A stretch of 64,000 nucleotides of DNA from an uncultured Acetobacteraceae bacterium (GCA_943912335.1 CALTUD010000001.1:124001-188000), one strand, 5' to 3'; numbered from the stretch's first letter, positions 49,645 to 58,337 are shown. Program-made: numbers and translations. Notes: generated by a model not told the origin, from the sequence alone.

Positions 49645-51432
49645 TTGGCGAACCGATACGAGCCTACCCGCGAGAATGCCGACCTGCGCGCGACGGCTCC
49701 CGCTTCCGATCGCCCCGCCGCCCCGTCCAGCCGGTTCGCCCGGCTGAAGCACATGCTCCAGGGGCCCGACCTCGCCTTTCTGATGGAAGCGCATAGCGGC
49801 CTGTCCGCGCGCATCGTCGCCGAGGCCGGGTTCGACGGCATCTGGGGCTCCGGCCTGTCGATGAGCGCTGCCATGGGCCTGCGCGACAACAACGAGGCCT
49901 CCTGGACCCAGGTGTTGGACCAGGTCGAATACATGGCGGACGCATCGGACCTGCCGATCCTGCTCGACGGCGACACCGGCTACGGCAATTTCAACAATGT
50001 CCGCCGTCTGGTGCGTAAGCTGTGCGAGCGCGGCGTCGCCGGCGTGTGCATCGAGGACAAGCTGTTCCCGAAGACCAACTCCTTCATCGGCGAAGCCCAG
50101 CCGCTGGCGGACATGGAGGAGTTCTGCGGCCGCATCCGCGCCGGCAAGGACAGCCAGACCGATGCGGATTTCCAGCTCGTCGCCCGTGTGGAAGCGCTGA
50201 TCTCCGGCCATTCCATGGATGAGGCGCTGCGTCGCGCCGAGGCGTATCATCGCGCCGGCGCCGACGCGATCCTGATGCATTCCAAGAAGCGCACCGCGCA
50301 GGAGATCCTGGGCTTCATGGAGCGCTGGGGCGATCGCTGCCCGGTGGTGATCGTGCCGACCATGTATTACGGCACCCCCACGGACGCGTTCCGTCAGGCC
50401 GGCGTGTCCACCATCATCTGGGCCAACCATCTGGTGCGCTCCTCCATCACCGCCATGCGCGAGACCGCCGCCACCATTCGCGCCGAACAGTCGCTCACCG
50501 CGATCGAAGGCCGGGTCGCCAGCGTGAAGGACATCTTCGCGCTGATGGACAATGACGAACTGGAGCGGGCCGGCGACCGCTACCTGCCGGTGGTCGGTGC
50601 GCCCGTCACGAGCGTCGAACCCGAGATCGCTGCCGCCACCGGCGCCGCGGGCGATCTCGCCGCCCCGGCCGAGCCGGTGCGCGGCATCGTGCTCGCCGCG
50701 TCGCAGGGTGCGGCCCTCGGCGTGCTGACCGCCGACCGCCCGAAATGCATGGTGGATGTGCGCGGCCGGCCGCTTTTGACGCAGCTTCTGGAAACCCTCC
50801 GCCAGAGCGGCGTGCGCGAGATGGCCGTGGTGCGCGGCTACGCCAAGGACACGATCAATCCGGAGACCGTTCCGGCGGACGGCGTGGTGCTGCTCGACAA
50901 CGACGCCCATGCCGAAACCGGCGAGGTGTTCTCGCTGCTGCGCGCGGCCGAGCACCTGAACGGCGAAACCGTTCTGGTCTACGGCGACGTGCTGTTCCGC
51001 CGCTACATCCTCGACGCGCTGATGGGCGTGGAGGCGGATATCGTGGTCGCCGTGGATGCGCTGCGCCAGCGGGCCCAGAACGAGCGGGACGCGCGCCGCG
51101 CCCATCCGCGCGATCTGGTCGCGGCCGACAAGCCGTTCTCGGCCGATTATCTCGACGACGCCCCGGCGCGCCTGTCCGCGATCGGCGAGGTCGCGGCCGA
51201 GGACAGTGCCGGCGAGTGGATCGGCCTCGCCCGGTTCAGCCCGCGTGGCGCGGCCCTGGTGCGCGAGGAACTCGCCGCCATGCAGGCCGACGGCACCGCC
51301 GAACAGGCCGACATTCCGGCGCTGTTGTCGCGTCTCGCCGCACGCCACGAGGTCGCGGTGCACTACATCACCGGCCATTGGCTCGATGTGGACACGGTGG
51401 CCGATCTGGCCGACGCGCGGAACTTCCAGTGA
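49645..51432 (+). CDS. Phosphoenolpyruvate mutase fused to a nucleotidyltransferase
   Basis: 595-aa bifunctional protein. Residues 36-325 are PEP mutase, forming phosphonopyruvate, the entry to all C-P bond synthesis. The mutase signature EDKLFPKTNS (137-146) is exact, and LLDGDTGYGNFNN carries the metal Asp. From about 345 a nucleotidyltransferase follows (TADRPKCMVDVRGRPLLTQLL, VYGDVLFRRYI). Its nucleotide loop reads LAASQGAALG rather than the canonical AAGxGxR. The TTG at 49645 is chosen, with GAGGA 8 bases upstream; the first ATG (49753) would also leave the mutase domain nearly whole. The stop overlaps the lipoprotein gene. Confidence 0.9.
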   Translation: MANRYEPTRENADLRATAPASDRPAAPSSRFARLKHMLQGPDLAFLMEAHSGLSARIVAEAGFDGIWGSGLSMSAAMGLRDNNEASWTQVLDQVEYMADASDLPILLDGDTGYGNFNNVRRLVRKLCERGVAGVCIEDKLFPKTNSFIGEAQPLADMEEFCGRIRAGKDSQTDADFQLVARVEALISGHSMDEALRRAEAYHRAGADAILMHSKKRTAQEILGFMERWGDRCPVVIVPTMYYGTPTDAFRQAGVSTIIWANHLVRSSITAMRETAATIRAEQSLTAIEGRVASVKDIFALMDNDELERAGDRYLPVVGAPVTSVEPEIAAATGAAGDLAAPAEPVRGIVLAASQGAALGVLTADRPKCMVDVRGRPLLTQLLETLRQSGVREMAVVRGYAKDTINPETVPADGVVLLDNDAHAETGEVFSLLRAAEHLNGETVLVYGDVLFRRYILDALMGVEADIVVAVDALRQRAQNERDARRAHPRDLVAADKPFSADYLDDAPARLSAIGEVAAEDSAGEWIGLARFSPRGAALVREELAAMQADGTAEQADIPALLSRLAARHEVAVHYITGHWLDVDTVADLADARNFQ

Positions 51433-51758
51433 TCGCCGCCCGCCTGTTCCCCCTGCTCCTGCTTGCCGGTTGTGCGGGCGGTGCGGTGGAGCAGGCGGGC
51501 GAAACCGACGTCGCCTGCATCCATCGCCTCTACGATTTCCCCAACCGCGCCGTGCCGTTTCCGAGCGCGGTCGCGCAATGCGCGGGCGACCGCAAGCCGG
51601 ATCTGACCGGGGACAAGCCGTTCCAGCTTCAGGCCAGCACCTTCAACATTCCCTATGTCGACCACGACCCGGCCGGAACGCCGGGCCTCGTCGTCACGGG
51701 AAGCCGCTTGCCGGTGCCGACCGACCAGCCGCTGCCGCCGCAGCAGCAGATCCGCTGA
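51429..51758 (+). CDS. Small lipoprotein in the phosphonate operon
   Basis: 109-aa product with a short signal and lipobox (ARLFPLLLLAGC, Cys near residue 15). Two further Cys follow (ACIHRLYDFPN, AQCAGDRKPD), then a proline-rich end (VPTDQPLPPQQQIR). No domain is recognised. The start is GTG at 51429, overlapping the PEP mutase stop (GTGA), which implies coupled translation. A lipoprotein between pepM and the decarboxylase is unusual and suggests an envelope role for the phosphonate product. Confidence 0.75.
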   Translation: MIAARLFPLLLLAGCAGGAVEQAGETDVACIHRLYDFPNRAVPFPSAVAQCAGDRKPDLTGDKPFQLQASTFNIPYVDHDPAGTPGLVVTGSRLPVPTDQPLPPQQQIR

Positions 51759-51798
51759 ACCGCTTGGCGGACACGCCGCGCTCCGGCTAGACCGGTGC

Positions 51799-52944
51799 AT
51801 GATCCAAGCCCAGACCTTCCTCGACGAGGCCGCCGCGCGCGGCCTCGATTTCTACAGCGGCGTGCCCTGCTCGTTCCTGACCCCGATGATTAACCGGGTG
51901 ATCAGCCGGGCCGGCAGCGGCCTCGATTATGTTGGCGCCGCCAGCGAGGGCGAGGCGGTGGCCATCGCCGCGGGGGCCTGGCTGGGCGAGCGCGGCGGCG
52001 TGGTGATCTGCCAGAACTCCGGGCTCGGCAACTGCGTCAATCCGCTCACCTCGCTCAACGTGCCGTTCCGCATTCCCGTGCTGCTGGTCACCACCTGGCG
52101 CGGCCAGCCCGGCGTGAAGGACGAGCCACAGCATGTGCTGATGGGCCAGATCACCCAGCAGATGCTGGATCTCTGCGGCGTGCCGAACCTGCCATTCCCC
52201 ACGACCGACGCCGCGATCCGCCCGGCTCTGGATGCCGCCGCTGCGCGTTTCGAGCGCGACAGCCTGCCGTTCGGCCTGGTGATGGAACAGAACAGCGTCG
52301 CCGAGGAGGATCTGTCCGAGCCCGCGCCGCATCCTCTTCCCTCTGGTATTTTCTCCGATCTGCGCCGTCATGGCGAACGCCCGAGCCGGGTGGCGCTGCT
52401 GGAGCGTCTGCTCGCCGGCCTGCCCGAGCGCGCCGCCGTGATCGCCACCACGGGCAAGAGCGGGCGCGAGCTGTTCACGCTCCAGGACCGCGAGCAGCAT
52501 CTGTATCAGGTCGGCTCCATGGGCGGTGCGTCCGGCATGGCGCTCGGCGTGGCGCTGACCGTTCCGGACCGGCCCGTGGTGGTGCTGGACGGTGACGGCG
52601 CGGCCCTGATGAAGCTGGGATCGCTGGCGACGATCGGCGCGCGTCAGCCGCGCAACCTGGTGCATGTGCTGCTGGATAACGGCGTACACGATTCGACCGG
52701 CGGGCAGCGCACTGTCTCGGCATCGGTCGATTTTGCAGCGGTGGCGCTCGCGTGCGGGTATCACCGGGCGATCGCGGTGGACGATGTGGCAGGGTTCGAT
52801 GCGGCCCTGGCGGAAGCGCTGGCGGGCGAGGGGCCGGTGATGATTCATGCCCGAATCAGGCCGGGGTCGATGAAGGTGCTGGGGCGCCCAACCGTGGCGC
52901 CGCACGAGGTGGCGCGGCGGTTCAGGGATTTTCTGCGGGGGTGA
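51799..52944 (+). CDS. Phosphonopyruvate decarboxylase
   Basis: TPP enzyme converting phosphonopyruvate to phosphonoacetaldehyde, which pulls the unfavourable mutase reaction forward. The 381-aa length is typical. The N-terminal GLDFYSGVPCSFLTPMIN and the pyrimidine-domain Glu in AASEGEAVAIAAGAWLG are characteristic of the family. GGVVICQNSGLGNCVNPLTSL and the TPP motif LDGDGAALMKLGSLATIG with LLDNGVHDSTGGQ are too. The ATG at 51799 is 40 bases after the lipoprotein stop. No aminotransferase or phosphonoacetaldehyde reductase is adjacent. Confidence 0.93.
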   Translation: MIQAQTFLDEAAARGLDFYSGVPCSFLTPMINRVISRAGSGLDYVGAASEGEAVAIAAGAWLGERGGVVICQNSGLGNCVNPLTSLNVPFRIPVLLVTTWRGQPGVKDEPQHVLMGQITQQMLDLCGVPNLPFPTTDAAIRPALDAAAARFERDSLPFGLVMEQNSVAEEDLSEPAPHPLPSGIFSDLRRHGERPSRVALLERLLAGLPERAAVIATTGKSGRELFTLQDREQHLYQVGSMGGASGMALGVALTVPDRPVVVLDGDGAALMKLGSLATIGARQPRNLVHVLLDNGVHDSTGGQRTVSASVDFAAVALACGYHRAIAVDDVAGFDAALAEALAGEGPVMIHARIRPGSMKVLGRPTVAPHEVARRFRDFLRG

Positions 52945-52947
52945 AGG

Positions 52948-52966
52948 CCAGGGGCGCTGCCCCTGG
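52948..52966. terminator. Hairpin after phosphonopyruvate decarboxylase
   Basis: A perfect 8-bp stem, CCAGGGGC / GCCCCTGG, with a GCT loop starts 4 bases after the stop codon, at a convergent junction. There is no clear T-run. Confidence 0.5.
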
Positions 52967-52996
52967 CCCCTGCAAAGGGCGGTAGACCTTTGAACC

Positions 52997-53296
52997 CTAT
53001 TCCGCGGCGGCCTTCTTCGCGGCGTGTTTGGCGTCCGCGGCGGCGGCTTCGGCGGCGGCAGCGGCGTCGGCTTCCGCTTTTTCGTCGTGGATCGTCGTGT
53101 AGATCAGCGAGGCTTCGGTGGCGTGACGGGTGCCGATCTGGCTCTGGTCCAGCGCCGAATGAGAATAACGCTCTGCCTTCTCGTAATTCGCCGAGCCGGC
53201 ATGCTTGGCCGCTTCGCGATGTGCCTGCGCGGCGTGCTCGAACGCAGTCGCGGCCGCCTCGTGGTGCTCGACGGCCTGTTCCTTGTGGGCGGTCAT
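52997..53296 (-). CDS. Small Ala/His/Glu-rich helical protein, 99 aa
   Basis: Soluble, predicted all-helical product. It starts MTAHKEQAVEHHEAAATAFE, continues with HAAQAHREAAKHAGSANYEK, and ends in an Ala/Lys run (AEAAAADAKHAAKKAAAE). The charged, low-complexity helices recall stress or nucleoid-associated small proteins, but no family is assigned. The ATG at 53296 has GGAGGG about 6 bases upstream, a strong site. It lies 40 bases upstream of folD's stop on the same strand. Confidence 0.75.
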   Translation of the reverse strand: MTAHKEQAVEHHEAAATAFEHAAQAHREAAKHAGSANYEKAERYSHSALDQSQIGTRHATEASLIYTTIHDEKAEADAAAAAEAAAADAKHAAKKAAAE

Positions 53297-53336
53297 GGAA
53301 AACCCTCCTTCGATGGTGGGCGCTCCAACGATCCGG

Positions 53337-54236
53337 TCAGGCGTCGGGTTGCAGCCCACGCACGGAACGCTCCGCCGCCGTCAGCGTGTTGCGCAGCAGA
53401 CAGGCGATCGTCATCGGCCCGACCCCGCCCGGCACCGGCGTCAGCCGCCCGGCGCGACCCATCGCCTCCTCGTGCACAACGTCGCCCATCAGGCGGCTCT
53501 TGCCTTCCTGGGTCGTGACCCGGGTGATGCCGACATCGATCACCGTGGCGCCCGGCTTGATCCAGTCCCGACGCACCAGCCCCTTATGGCCCGTCGCCAC
53601 CACCAGAATGTCCGCCTGACAGGCGAGCGACCCCACATCCGGCGTTGCCACATGGCAAACGGTCACCGTGCACTCTTCCTGCAGAAGAAGCTGCGCCATC
53701 GGCCGGCCGACCAGATTGGACTTGCCCACCACCACGGCATGCAGCCCTCGCAAGGTGCCCAGTTCCGAACGCAGCAGCAGCAGACAGCCCAGGGGCGTGC
53801 ACGGCACCAGACCTTCGAGCCCGAGCGTGGTGCGGCCCACATTCTCCGGCGTCAGACCGTCCACGTCCTTGGCCGGATGGATCGCGCCGGTGATCCGGTC
53901 GGAGGAGATGCCGCGCGGCAGCGGCAGCTGCACCAGGATGCCATGCACCTCCGGATCGCGGTTCAGGCGCTCGATCAGCGCCAGAAGCTCCGCCTCCGTG
54001 GCCGAACCCGGCAGCTTGTGCGCTACCGAGCGCATACCGACGCCTTCCGTATGCGCGATCTTGTTTCGCACATAGACCTCGCTGGCCGGGTTGTTGCCCA
54101 CCATCACCACGGCCAGACCCGGCACCACGCCATGCTTCTCGCTCAGGGCCGTCACTCCGTCGTGCACGGCGTCCGTCAGCCGGCGCGCATACGCCTTGCC
54201 GTCGATCAGGCGGGTCTCGATCGGGGCGGGCTGCAT
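53337..54236 (-). CDS. folD: Methylenetetrahydrofolate dehydrogenase/cyclohydrolase
   Basis: Bifunctional cytosolic enzyme of one-carbon metabolism, 299 aa. Landmarks are the catalytic Tyr/Lys segment NNPASEVYVRNKIAHTEGVG and the signature EVHGILVQLPLPRG. Then come AKDVDGLTPENVG, the cofactor loop VVGKSNLVGRPMAQLLL, and the C-terminal signature PVPGGVGPMTIACLL. The ATG at 54236 is chosen over the frame up to 54386. It is divergent from threonine aldolase; both feed or use folate-linked C1 or glycine metabolism. Confidence 0.97.
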   Translation of the reverse strand: MQPAPIETRLIDGKAYARRLTDAVHDGVTALSEKHGVVPGLAVVMVGNNPASEVYVRNKIAHTEGVGMRSVAHKLPGSATEAELLALIERLNRDPEVHGILVQLPLPRGISSDRITGAIHPAKDVDGLTPENVGRTTLGLEGLVPCTPLGCLLLLRSELGTLRGLHAVVVGKSNLVGRPMAQLLLQEECTVTVCHVATPDVGSLACQADILVVATGHKGLVRRDWIKPGATVIDVGITRVTTQEGKSRLMGDVVHEEAMGRAGRLTPVPGGVGPMTIACLLRNTLTAAERSVRGLQPDA

Positions 54237-54300
54237 GCGGGACACTCCATCGGGCGCGGCGCTCTGGAACTTCCCCCGCCGAGAGGGCAAAAGAGCGGTC

Positions 54301-55368
54301 ATGACCACGCCCATACGGAAGAATTTCAGCAGCGACAATGTCGGTCCGGTCTGTCCTGCCATCATGCAGGCGATGATCGAGGCCAATACAGGCGACGTTC
54401 CGTCCTATGGCAGCGACCCCTGGACCGAAAAGCTCACCGCCATCGTCCGAGAGCGCTTCGAGGCGCCGGAAGCGGAGGTGTTCGCCGTGTCCACCGGCAC
54501 GGCCGCCAATGCGCTGGCCTTGTCCGCGCTGGTTCCGCCCTATGGCGGCATCTATTGCGACGGCGTCGCCCATATCCAGACCGACGAATGCGGCGCGCCC
54601 GAATTCTTCACCGCCGGCGCCAAGCTGCTCACCCTTCCCAGCCCGGATGGCAAGCTGTCGCCGGACGCCCTGCGCCGAAAGCTCGATGCCAGCCGTTCGC
54701 TCGGCGTGAACCACGTGCTGCCGACCGCCATCAGCATCACCCAGGCGACCGAATGGGGCACGCTCTATGCGCCGGACGAGGTGCGCGCCATCACCGGGCT
54801 CGCCCGCGATCTCGGCCTGCATGTGCATATGGACGGCGCCCGTTTCGCCAACGCGCTCGCCACGCTCGGCTGCGCACCGGCCGAACTGACCAGCCGTGCC
54901 GGGATCGACGTGCTGTCGCTCGGCGCCACCAAGAACGGCGCCATGGCCGCCGAGGCGGTGATCTTCTTCACGCCGTCCCTTGCGCAGGAATTCGCCCGCC
55001 GCCGCAAGCGCGCCGCGCACACCTGGTCCAAGGCCCGGTTCCTGAGCGCCCAGCTGATGGCCTATCTTTCCGACGATCTCTGGCTGGAGAACGCCCGCAC
55101 CGCCAACCGCGCCGCCACCCGCCTCGCCGAAGGTCTCGCCGCGATCCCGGGCGTGGAGCTGCTATTTCCCGTGCAGATCAACGAGCTGTTCGTGGTGATG
55201 CCGGACGTGTTGATCGCTCGTCTCCGGGACGCGGGATATTTGTTCTACGACTGGTATCTGCCGGATGGCGTCGCGTCGCGGGAAGGGGCGTCGCCCGTGC
55301 GGCTGGTGACGTCGCTGGATGCGACGGAGGCGGATGTGGAAGGATTGCTGGGGGTCATTCCGGTTTGA
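54301..55368 (+). CDS. Low-specificity L-threonine aldolase
   Basis: PLP enzyme cleaving L-threonine or allo-threonine to glycine and acetaldehyde, 355 aa. It starts with the family's NFSSDNVGPVCPAIMQAM. Then come VSTGTAANALALSAL, HMDGARFANALATLG with the PLP-contacting Asp, and the Schiff-base lysine in LSLGATKNGAMAAEAV. The C-terminal FVVMPDVLIARLRDAGYLFYDW is also typical. The ATG at 54301 is the first in frame. A transposase relic begins shortly after its stop. Confidence 0.93.
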   Translation: MTTPIRKNFSSDNVGPVCPAIMQAMIEANTGDVPSYGSDPWTEKLTAIVRERFEAPEAEVFAVSTGTAANALALSALVPPYGGIYCDGVAHIQTDECGAPEFFTAGAKLLTLPSPDGKLSPDALRRKLDASRSLGVNHVLPTAISITQATEWGTLYAPDEVRAITGLARDLGLHVHMDGARFANALATLGCAPAELTSRAGIDVLSLGATKNGAMAAEAVIFFTPSLAQEFARRRKRAAHTWSKARFLSAQLMAYLSDDLWLENARTANRAATRLAEGLAAIPGVELLFPVQINELFVVMPDVLIARLRDAGYLFYDWYLPDGVASREGASPVRLVTSLDATEADVEGLLGVIPV

Positions 55369-55429
55369 AGGCGGCAACAAGACTCTTCATGCCCTAGATC
55401 ACGCACCGACTCTGCGCGTCATCTCGAAC

Positions 55430-55745
55430 ATCCGGAAACGCGTCTTCATTGGCAATAGCGGACGCAATTGTGTGCGTCAGTTGAGATCGTCCGCGCGAGG
55501 ATGCGATGCCAACAAGACTGCCGGACGCAAGCGGCACATCGCGGTGGATACGCATGGTCAACCGCCGATCGTGAACGTGACCCCAGCCGGTTTCTGCGAC
55601 ATCCTCGCCGGTATCCACAAGCGGTGGCCGTGACTGAAAGCGCCTCTATGCCGGCGGCGCCAGGTGAAGGATTGCGAGAAGCGTCTCGACGTATCCGGCG
55701 CCATGATCGAAGCCGCCTTTGGCGCTCTGCTGCTCGGCTATATGA
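55430..55745 (+). pseudogene. IS5-family transposase relic
   Basis: Two pieces of an IS5/IS427-type transposase remain in different frames. The first, up to about 55633, reads TAGRKRHIAVDTHGQPPIV, matching the GRKRHIxVDTxG segment before the DDE core. The second, from about 55660, reads VKDCEKRLDVSGAMIEAAFG, matching the C-terminal RRLxKDYExLxExSEAMIYxA helix. The DDE part between them is deleted and the frame is broken. No intact terminal inverted repeats were identified. Confidence 0.7.
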
Positions 55746-55765
55746 ATCAACAGTCTTCGATGGTC

Positions 55766-55846
55766 ATTCCACCGCAGAGTAGCAACGCAGCAAGAGATAG
55801 AACCGAGAAAACCAAAAAATACAGTTTGGATATTCCGCGGTGGAAT
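55766..55846. repeat. Inverted repeat pair ATTCCACCGC / GCGGTGGAAT
   Basis: Exact 10-base arms at 55766-55775 and 55837-55846 enclose 61 bases of A/T-rich sequence, between the transposase relic and the peroxiredoxin gene. It may be a scar of an inserted element or a regulatory cruciform. The rest of the gap (55847-55977) holds nothing recognised except the likely promoter of the next gene. Confidence 0.5.
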
Positions 55847-55977
55847 AATGGAAATGCCTCCCGGTGTTCTACGGGCATACCGAGATCGTCGTTAAGTCCA
55901 GAGGCAGAGCCCGCCGGTGCGGGCCCATGCTGAGCTGCCCGTGACGGGCATTCGACGCTCATACGGATGGACCCATT

Positions 55978-56658
55978 ATGACCCTGCAAAACAAGCTGGA
56001 TGCGTTCAAGGCAGATTTTGAGGCCGGCAAGCCGCCCTACAACGTTCCGCACTCGGTCATCGAGACCATGCACAAGGCCACCGCCGAACTGAAAGCCTCC
56101 GGCCTCGCCGATCGCGCGAAGAAGGTTGGCGACAAAGCGCCGGTTTTCAGCCTGAGGGACCCCGAGGGCAATCTCGTATCGTCCGAGGATCTGTTGAAGA
56201 AGGGGCCCTTGGTCGTCAGCTTCTATCGCGGCGTCTGGTGCCCTTATTGCAACATGGAACTGCAGGCGCTCCAAGCAGCCTCTTCCGAATTCGAGAAGCT
56301 CGGCGCCAGCCTTGTCGCGATCTCGCCTCAGACGGCACCGAACAGCCGCAAATCCACCCGTCAGAACCAGCTGACCTTTCCGATCCTTTCGGATGAGAAG
56401 GGCAAGGTTGGCGAGGCTTTCGGCCTCAAGTTCGAGTTGCCCGGTTATCTGGTCGATCTCTACAAAAGCCTGAAGAACGATCTTCCGACCTTCAACGATG
56501 ACCCGGCCTGGACCCTGCCGATGCCGGCCCGCTATATCATCGGCCAGGACGGCACGATCGTCTACGCTGAAGTCAATCCGGACTATACGCAGCGCCCGGA
56601 TCCCGAAGAACTGTTGCCAGCGCTGCGCCAGGCCAGCGTCGGCACGACCAAGGCCTGA
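55978..56658 (+). CDS. AhpC/TSA-type peroxiredoxin-like protein
   Basis: Thioredoxin-fold protein, 226 aa. An N-terminal helical extension (residues 1-45) precedes the redox domain (KVGDKAPVFSLRDPEGNLVS). The active-site Cys pair lies in FYRGVWCPYCNMELQAL, and ISPQTAPNSRKS and FPILSDEKGKVGEAFGLKF follow. CPYC rather than the single peroxidatic TxxC marks the group that fuses Prx and thioredoxin-like motifs. Base composition is less GC-biased than in flanking core genes. It is followed within 5 bases by an SDR gene. Confidence 0.87.
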   Translation: MTLQNKLDAFKADFEAGKPPYNVPHSVIETMHKATAELKASGLADRAKKVGDKAPVFSLRDPEGNLVSSEDLLKKGPLVVSFYRGVWCPYCNMELQALQAASSEFEKLGASLVAISPQTAPNSRKSTRQNQLTFPILSDEKGKVGEAFGLKFELPGYLVDLYKSLKNDLPTFNDDPAWTLPMPARYIIGQDGTIVYAEVNPDYTQRPDPEELLPALRQASVGTTKA

Positions 56659-56662
56659 CCCC

Positions 56663-57406
56663 GTGACCGATCTCACAGGTCGTACGGCATTGGTCACGGG
56701 AGCCTCGCGCGGCATCGGCCGCGCGATCGCTCTCTCGCTTGCGCAGGCAGGTGCCCACGTGATCGTTCATTATGGAAGCAGCCATGGCGAGGCGCAGAAC
56801 GTCGTGGAGACAATCCGATCGGCAGGTGGAGTGGCCGATCTGGTTTGCGCTGATCTCAGCAGCCCGCAGGGGCCGGCTTCGCTTGCCGAACACGTCGGCC
56901 AACGTGTCAACCGGCTCGACATTCTCGTTGCCAATGCAGGGATCGGCGGTGCCGCTTCGCTCGTGGAGCAAGAGCTGGATCACTTCGATCGCTTGTATGC
57001 GGTGAACGTCCGGGCACCTTTCTTCCTCGTCCAGAAGCTTCTGCCGTTGCTGGGGGACGGATCAAGCGTCACCGTCATCACGTCGCTGTCGGCTCACGCT
57101 GCCGTCGGCGATCTGTCGGCCTACGCAACGACGAAGGGTGCGACTGAGACGATGGTGCGGCATTTCGCCTCGAAACTGGGCGAGCGAGGGATCCGTGTGA
57201 ACGCGCTGGCACCCGGCATCGTCGATACCGAAATCTCAAGTTTCACGAAGACGGAGAGCGGACGTGATTACGCTCTCGGGCTCCAGGCTTTGAAGCGTAT
57301 CGCGACGCCCGAAGACATCGCTCCCGTCGTGCGGTTTCTGGCGTCCAGCGATGCCCGATGGATCACCGGCGCGTCGATCGCTGTCGATGGCGGCTCCAGA
57401 CTCTGA
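56663..57406 (+). CDS. SDR-family oxidoreductase
   Basis: Classical SDR, 247 aa. It has TGASRGIGRAIALSLA, NAGIGG, the catalytic Ser in TSLSAHAAVG, Tyr-x-x-x-Lys in YATTKGATETMV, and GGSRL at the end. It resembles FabG-like 3-oxoacyl reductases; the substrate is unknown. The GTG start at 56663 (VTDLTGRTALVTG) comes 4 bases after the peroxiredoxin stop, so the two form an operon. Confidence 0.87.
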   Translation: MTDLTGRTALVTGASRGIGRAIALSLAQAGAHVIVHYGSSHGEAQNVVETIRSAGGVADLVCADLSSPQGPASLAEHVGQRVNRLDILVANAGIGGAASLVEQELDHFDRLYAVNVRAPFFLVQKLLPLLGDGSSVTVITSLSAHAAVGDLSAYATTKGATETMVRHFASKLGERGIRVNALAPGIVDTEISSFTKTESGRDYALGLQALKRIATPEDIAPVVRFLASSDARWITGASIAVDGGSRL

Positions 57407-57442
57407 CAGCGGACCTGATCGAAAACAAATCAGAGGACTATT

Positions 57443-58192
57443 ATGAATCAACTTCGAAACAAGGTTGCGGTGATCACCGGTGGAACGAGCGGCATCGGTC
57501 TGGCGACAGCTCAACGCTTTATCGCCGAAGGAGCGTTCGTTTACGTTTTTGCGCGCCGTCAGGAGGAGCTCGACGAGACTGTCGCCGCGCTCGGTGCCAA
57601 TAGTGCTGGCGTATCGGGCGATGTGCGCAACCTCGCCGATCTTGACCGTCTCTACGCCAAGGTGGCGGCGGACGGCAGGATGCTCGACGTCGTCGTCGCC
57701 AATGTCGGTGCTGTCGACAGCGTGAAGCTCGCCGATGTCACGGTCGACAGCTTCGACCACAATTTCGAGGTGAATGCTCGCGGCGTTCTCTTCACCGTCC
57801 AGAAATCTCTGCCGCTTCTGAACAGGGGCGCGTCGATCGTTCTGACAAGCACGATCGCTTCCCTGCGAGGATTCCCTGGTCGCTCAGCCTATGCCGCGTC
57901 CAAAGCCGCACTTCGGTCCTACACCAGAACCTGGACGACGGAACTCAAAGATCGCGGCATCCGCGTGAACACCATTACGCCAGGCCCTTGCGACACGCCG
58001 CTGATCGACGCTCAGGAGAAGTCACCAGAAGCGGCAGCAGCAGTGCGGGCGAAACATGCGGCAAACATACCGCTCGGTCGCATGGCAAGGCCTGAGGAGA
58101 TAGCGTCTGCAATTCTGTTCCTGGCTTCGGAAGAGAGCAGTTTCGTTGCCGGTAGCGAGTTGCTGGTGGATGGTGGGATGTGTTCCGTGTGA
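57443..58192 (+). CDS. SDR-family oxidoreductase
   Basis: Second SDR, 249 aa, only moderately similar to the one before. It has ITGGTSGIGLATAQRF, VVVANVGAV (N-V-G in place of NNAG), TSTIASLRGFPG with the catalytic Ser, YAASKAALRSY, and LVDGGMCSV. The ATG at 57443 has GAGGA about 6 bases upstream. It probably belongs to the peroxiredoxin-SDR operon. The following 145 bases up to the convergent LysR gene hold nothing recognised. Confidence 0.88.
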   Translation: MNQLRNKVAVITGGTSGIGLATAQRFIAEGAFVYVFARRQEELDETVAALGANSAGVSGDVRNLADLDRLYAKVAADGRMLDVVVANVGAVDSVKLADVTVDSFDHNFEVNARGVLFTVQKSLPLLNRGASIVLTSTIASLRGFPGRSAYAASKAALRSYTRTWTTELKDRGIRVNTITPGPCDTPLIDAQEKSPEAAAAVRAKHAANIPLGRMARPEEIASAILFLASEESSFVAGSELLVDGGMCSV

Positions 58193-58337
58193 TGCGTTCA
58201 CGCTGCCGAACGGCTGTGTGACGCGGCGGTCCGAAATTCCGGATACTGTCGGCTGCTGATGGAGAGGCGCCTGGAGGACGAGGATTTGCCGGTCTGCTCC
58301 CGCTGTTTCCGGAAGACTGATTCCTGGCGTCGTGTAT

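Noticed and set aside
54301..55368. Threonine aldolase as the missing phosphonoacetaldehyde aminotransferase
   Set aside because: The motifs match threonine aldolase throughout; proximity to the phosphonate locus alone does not support an aminotransferase role.
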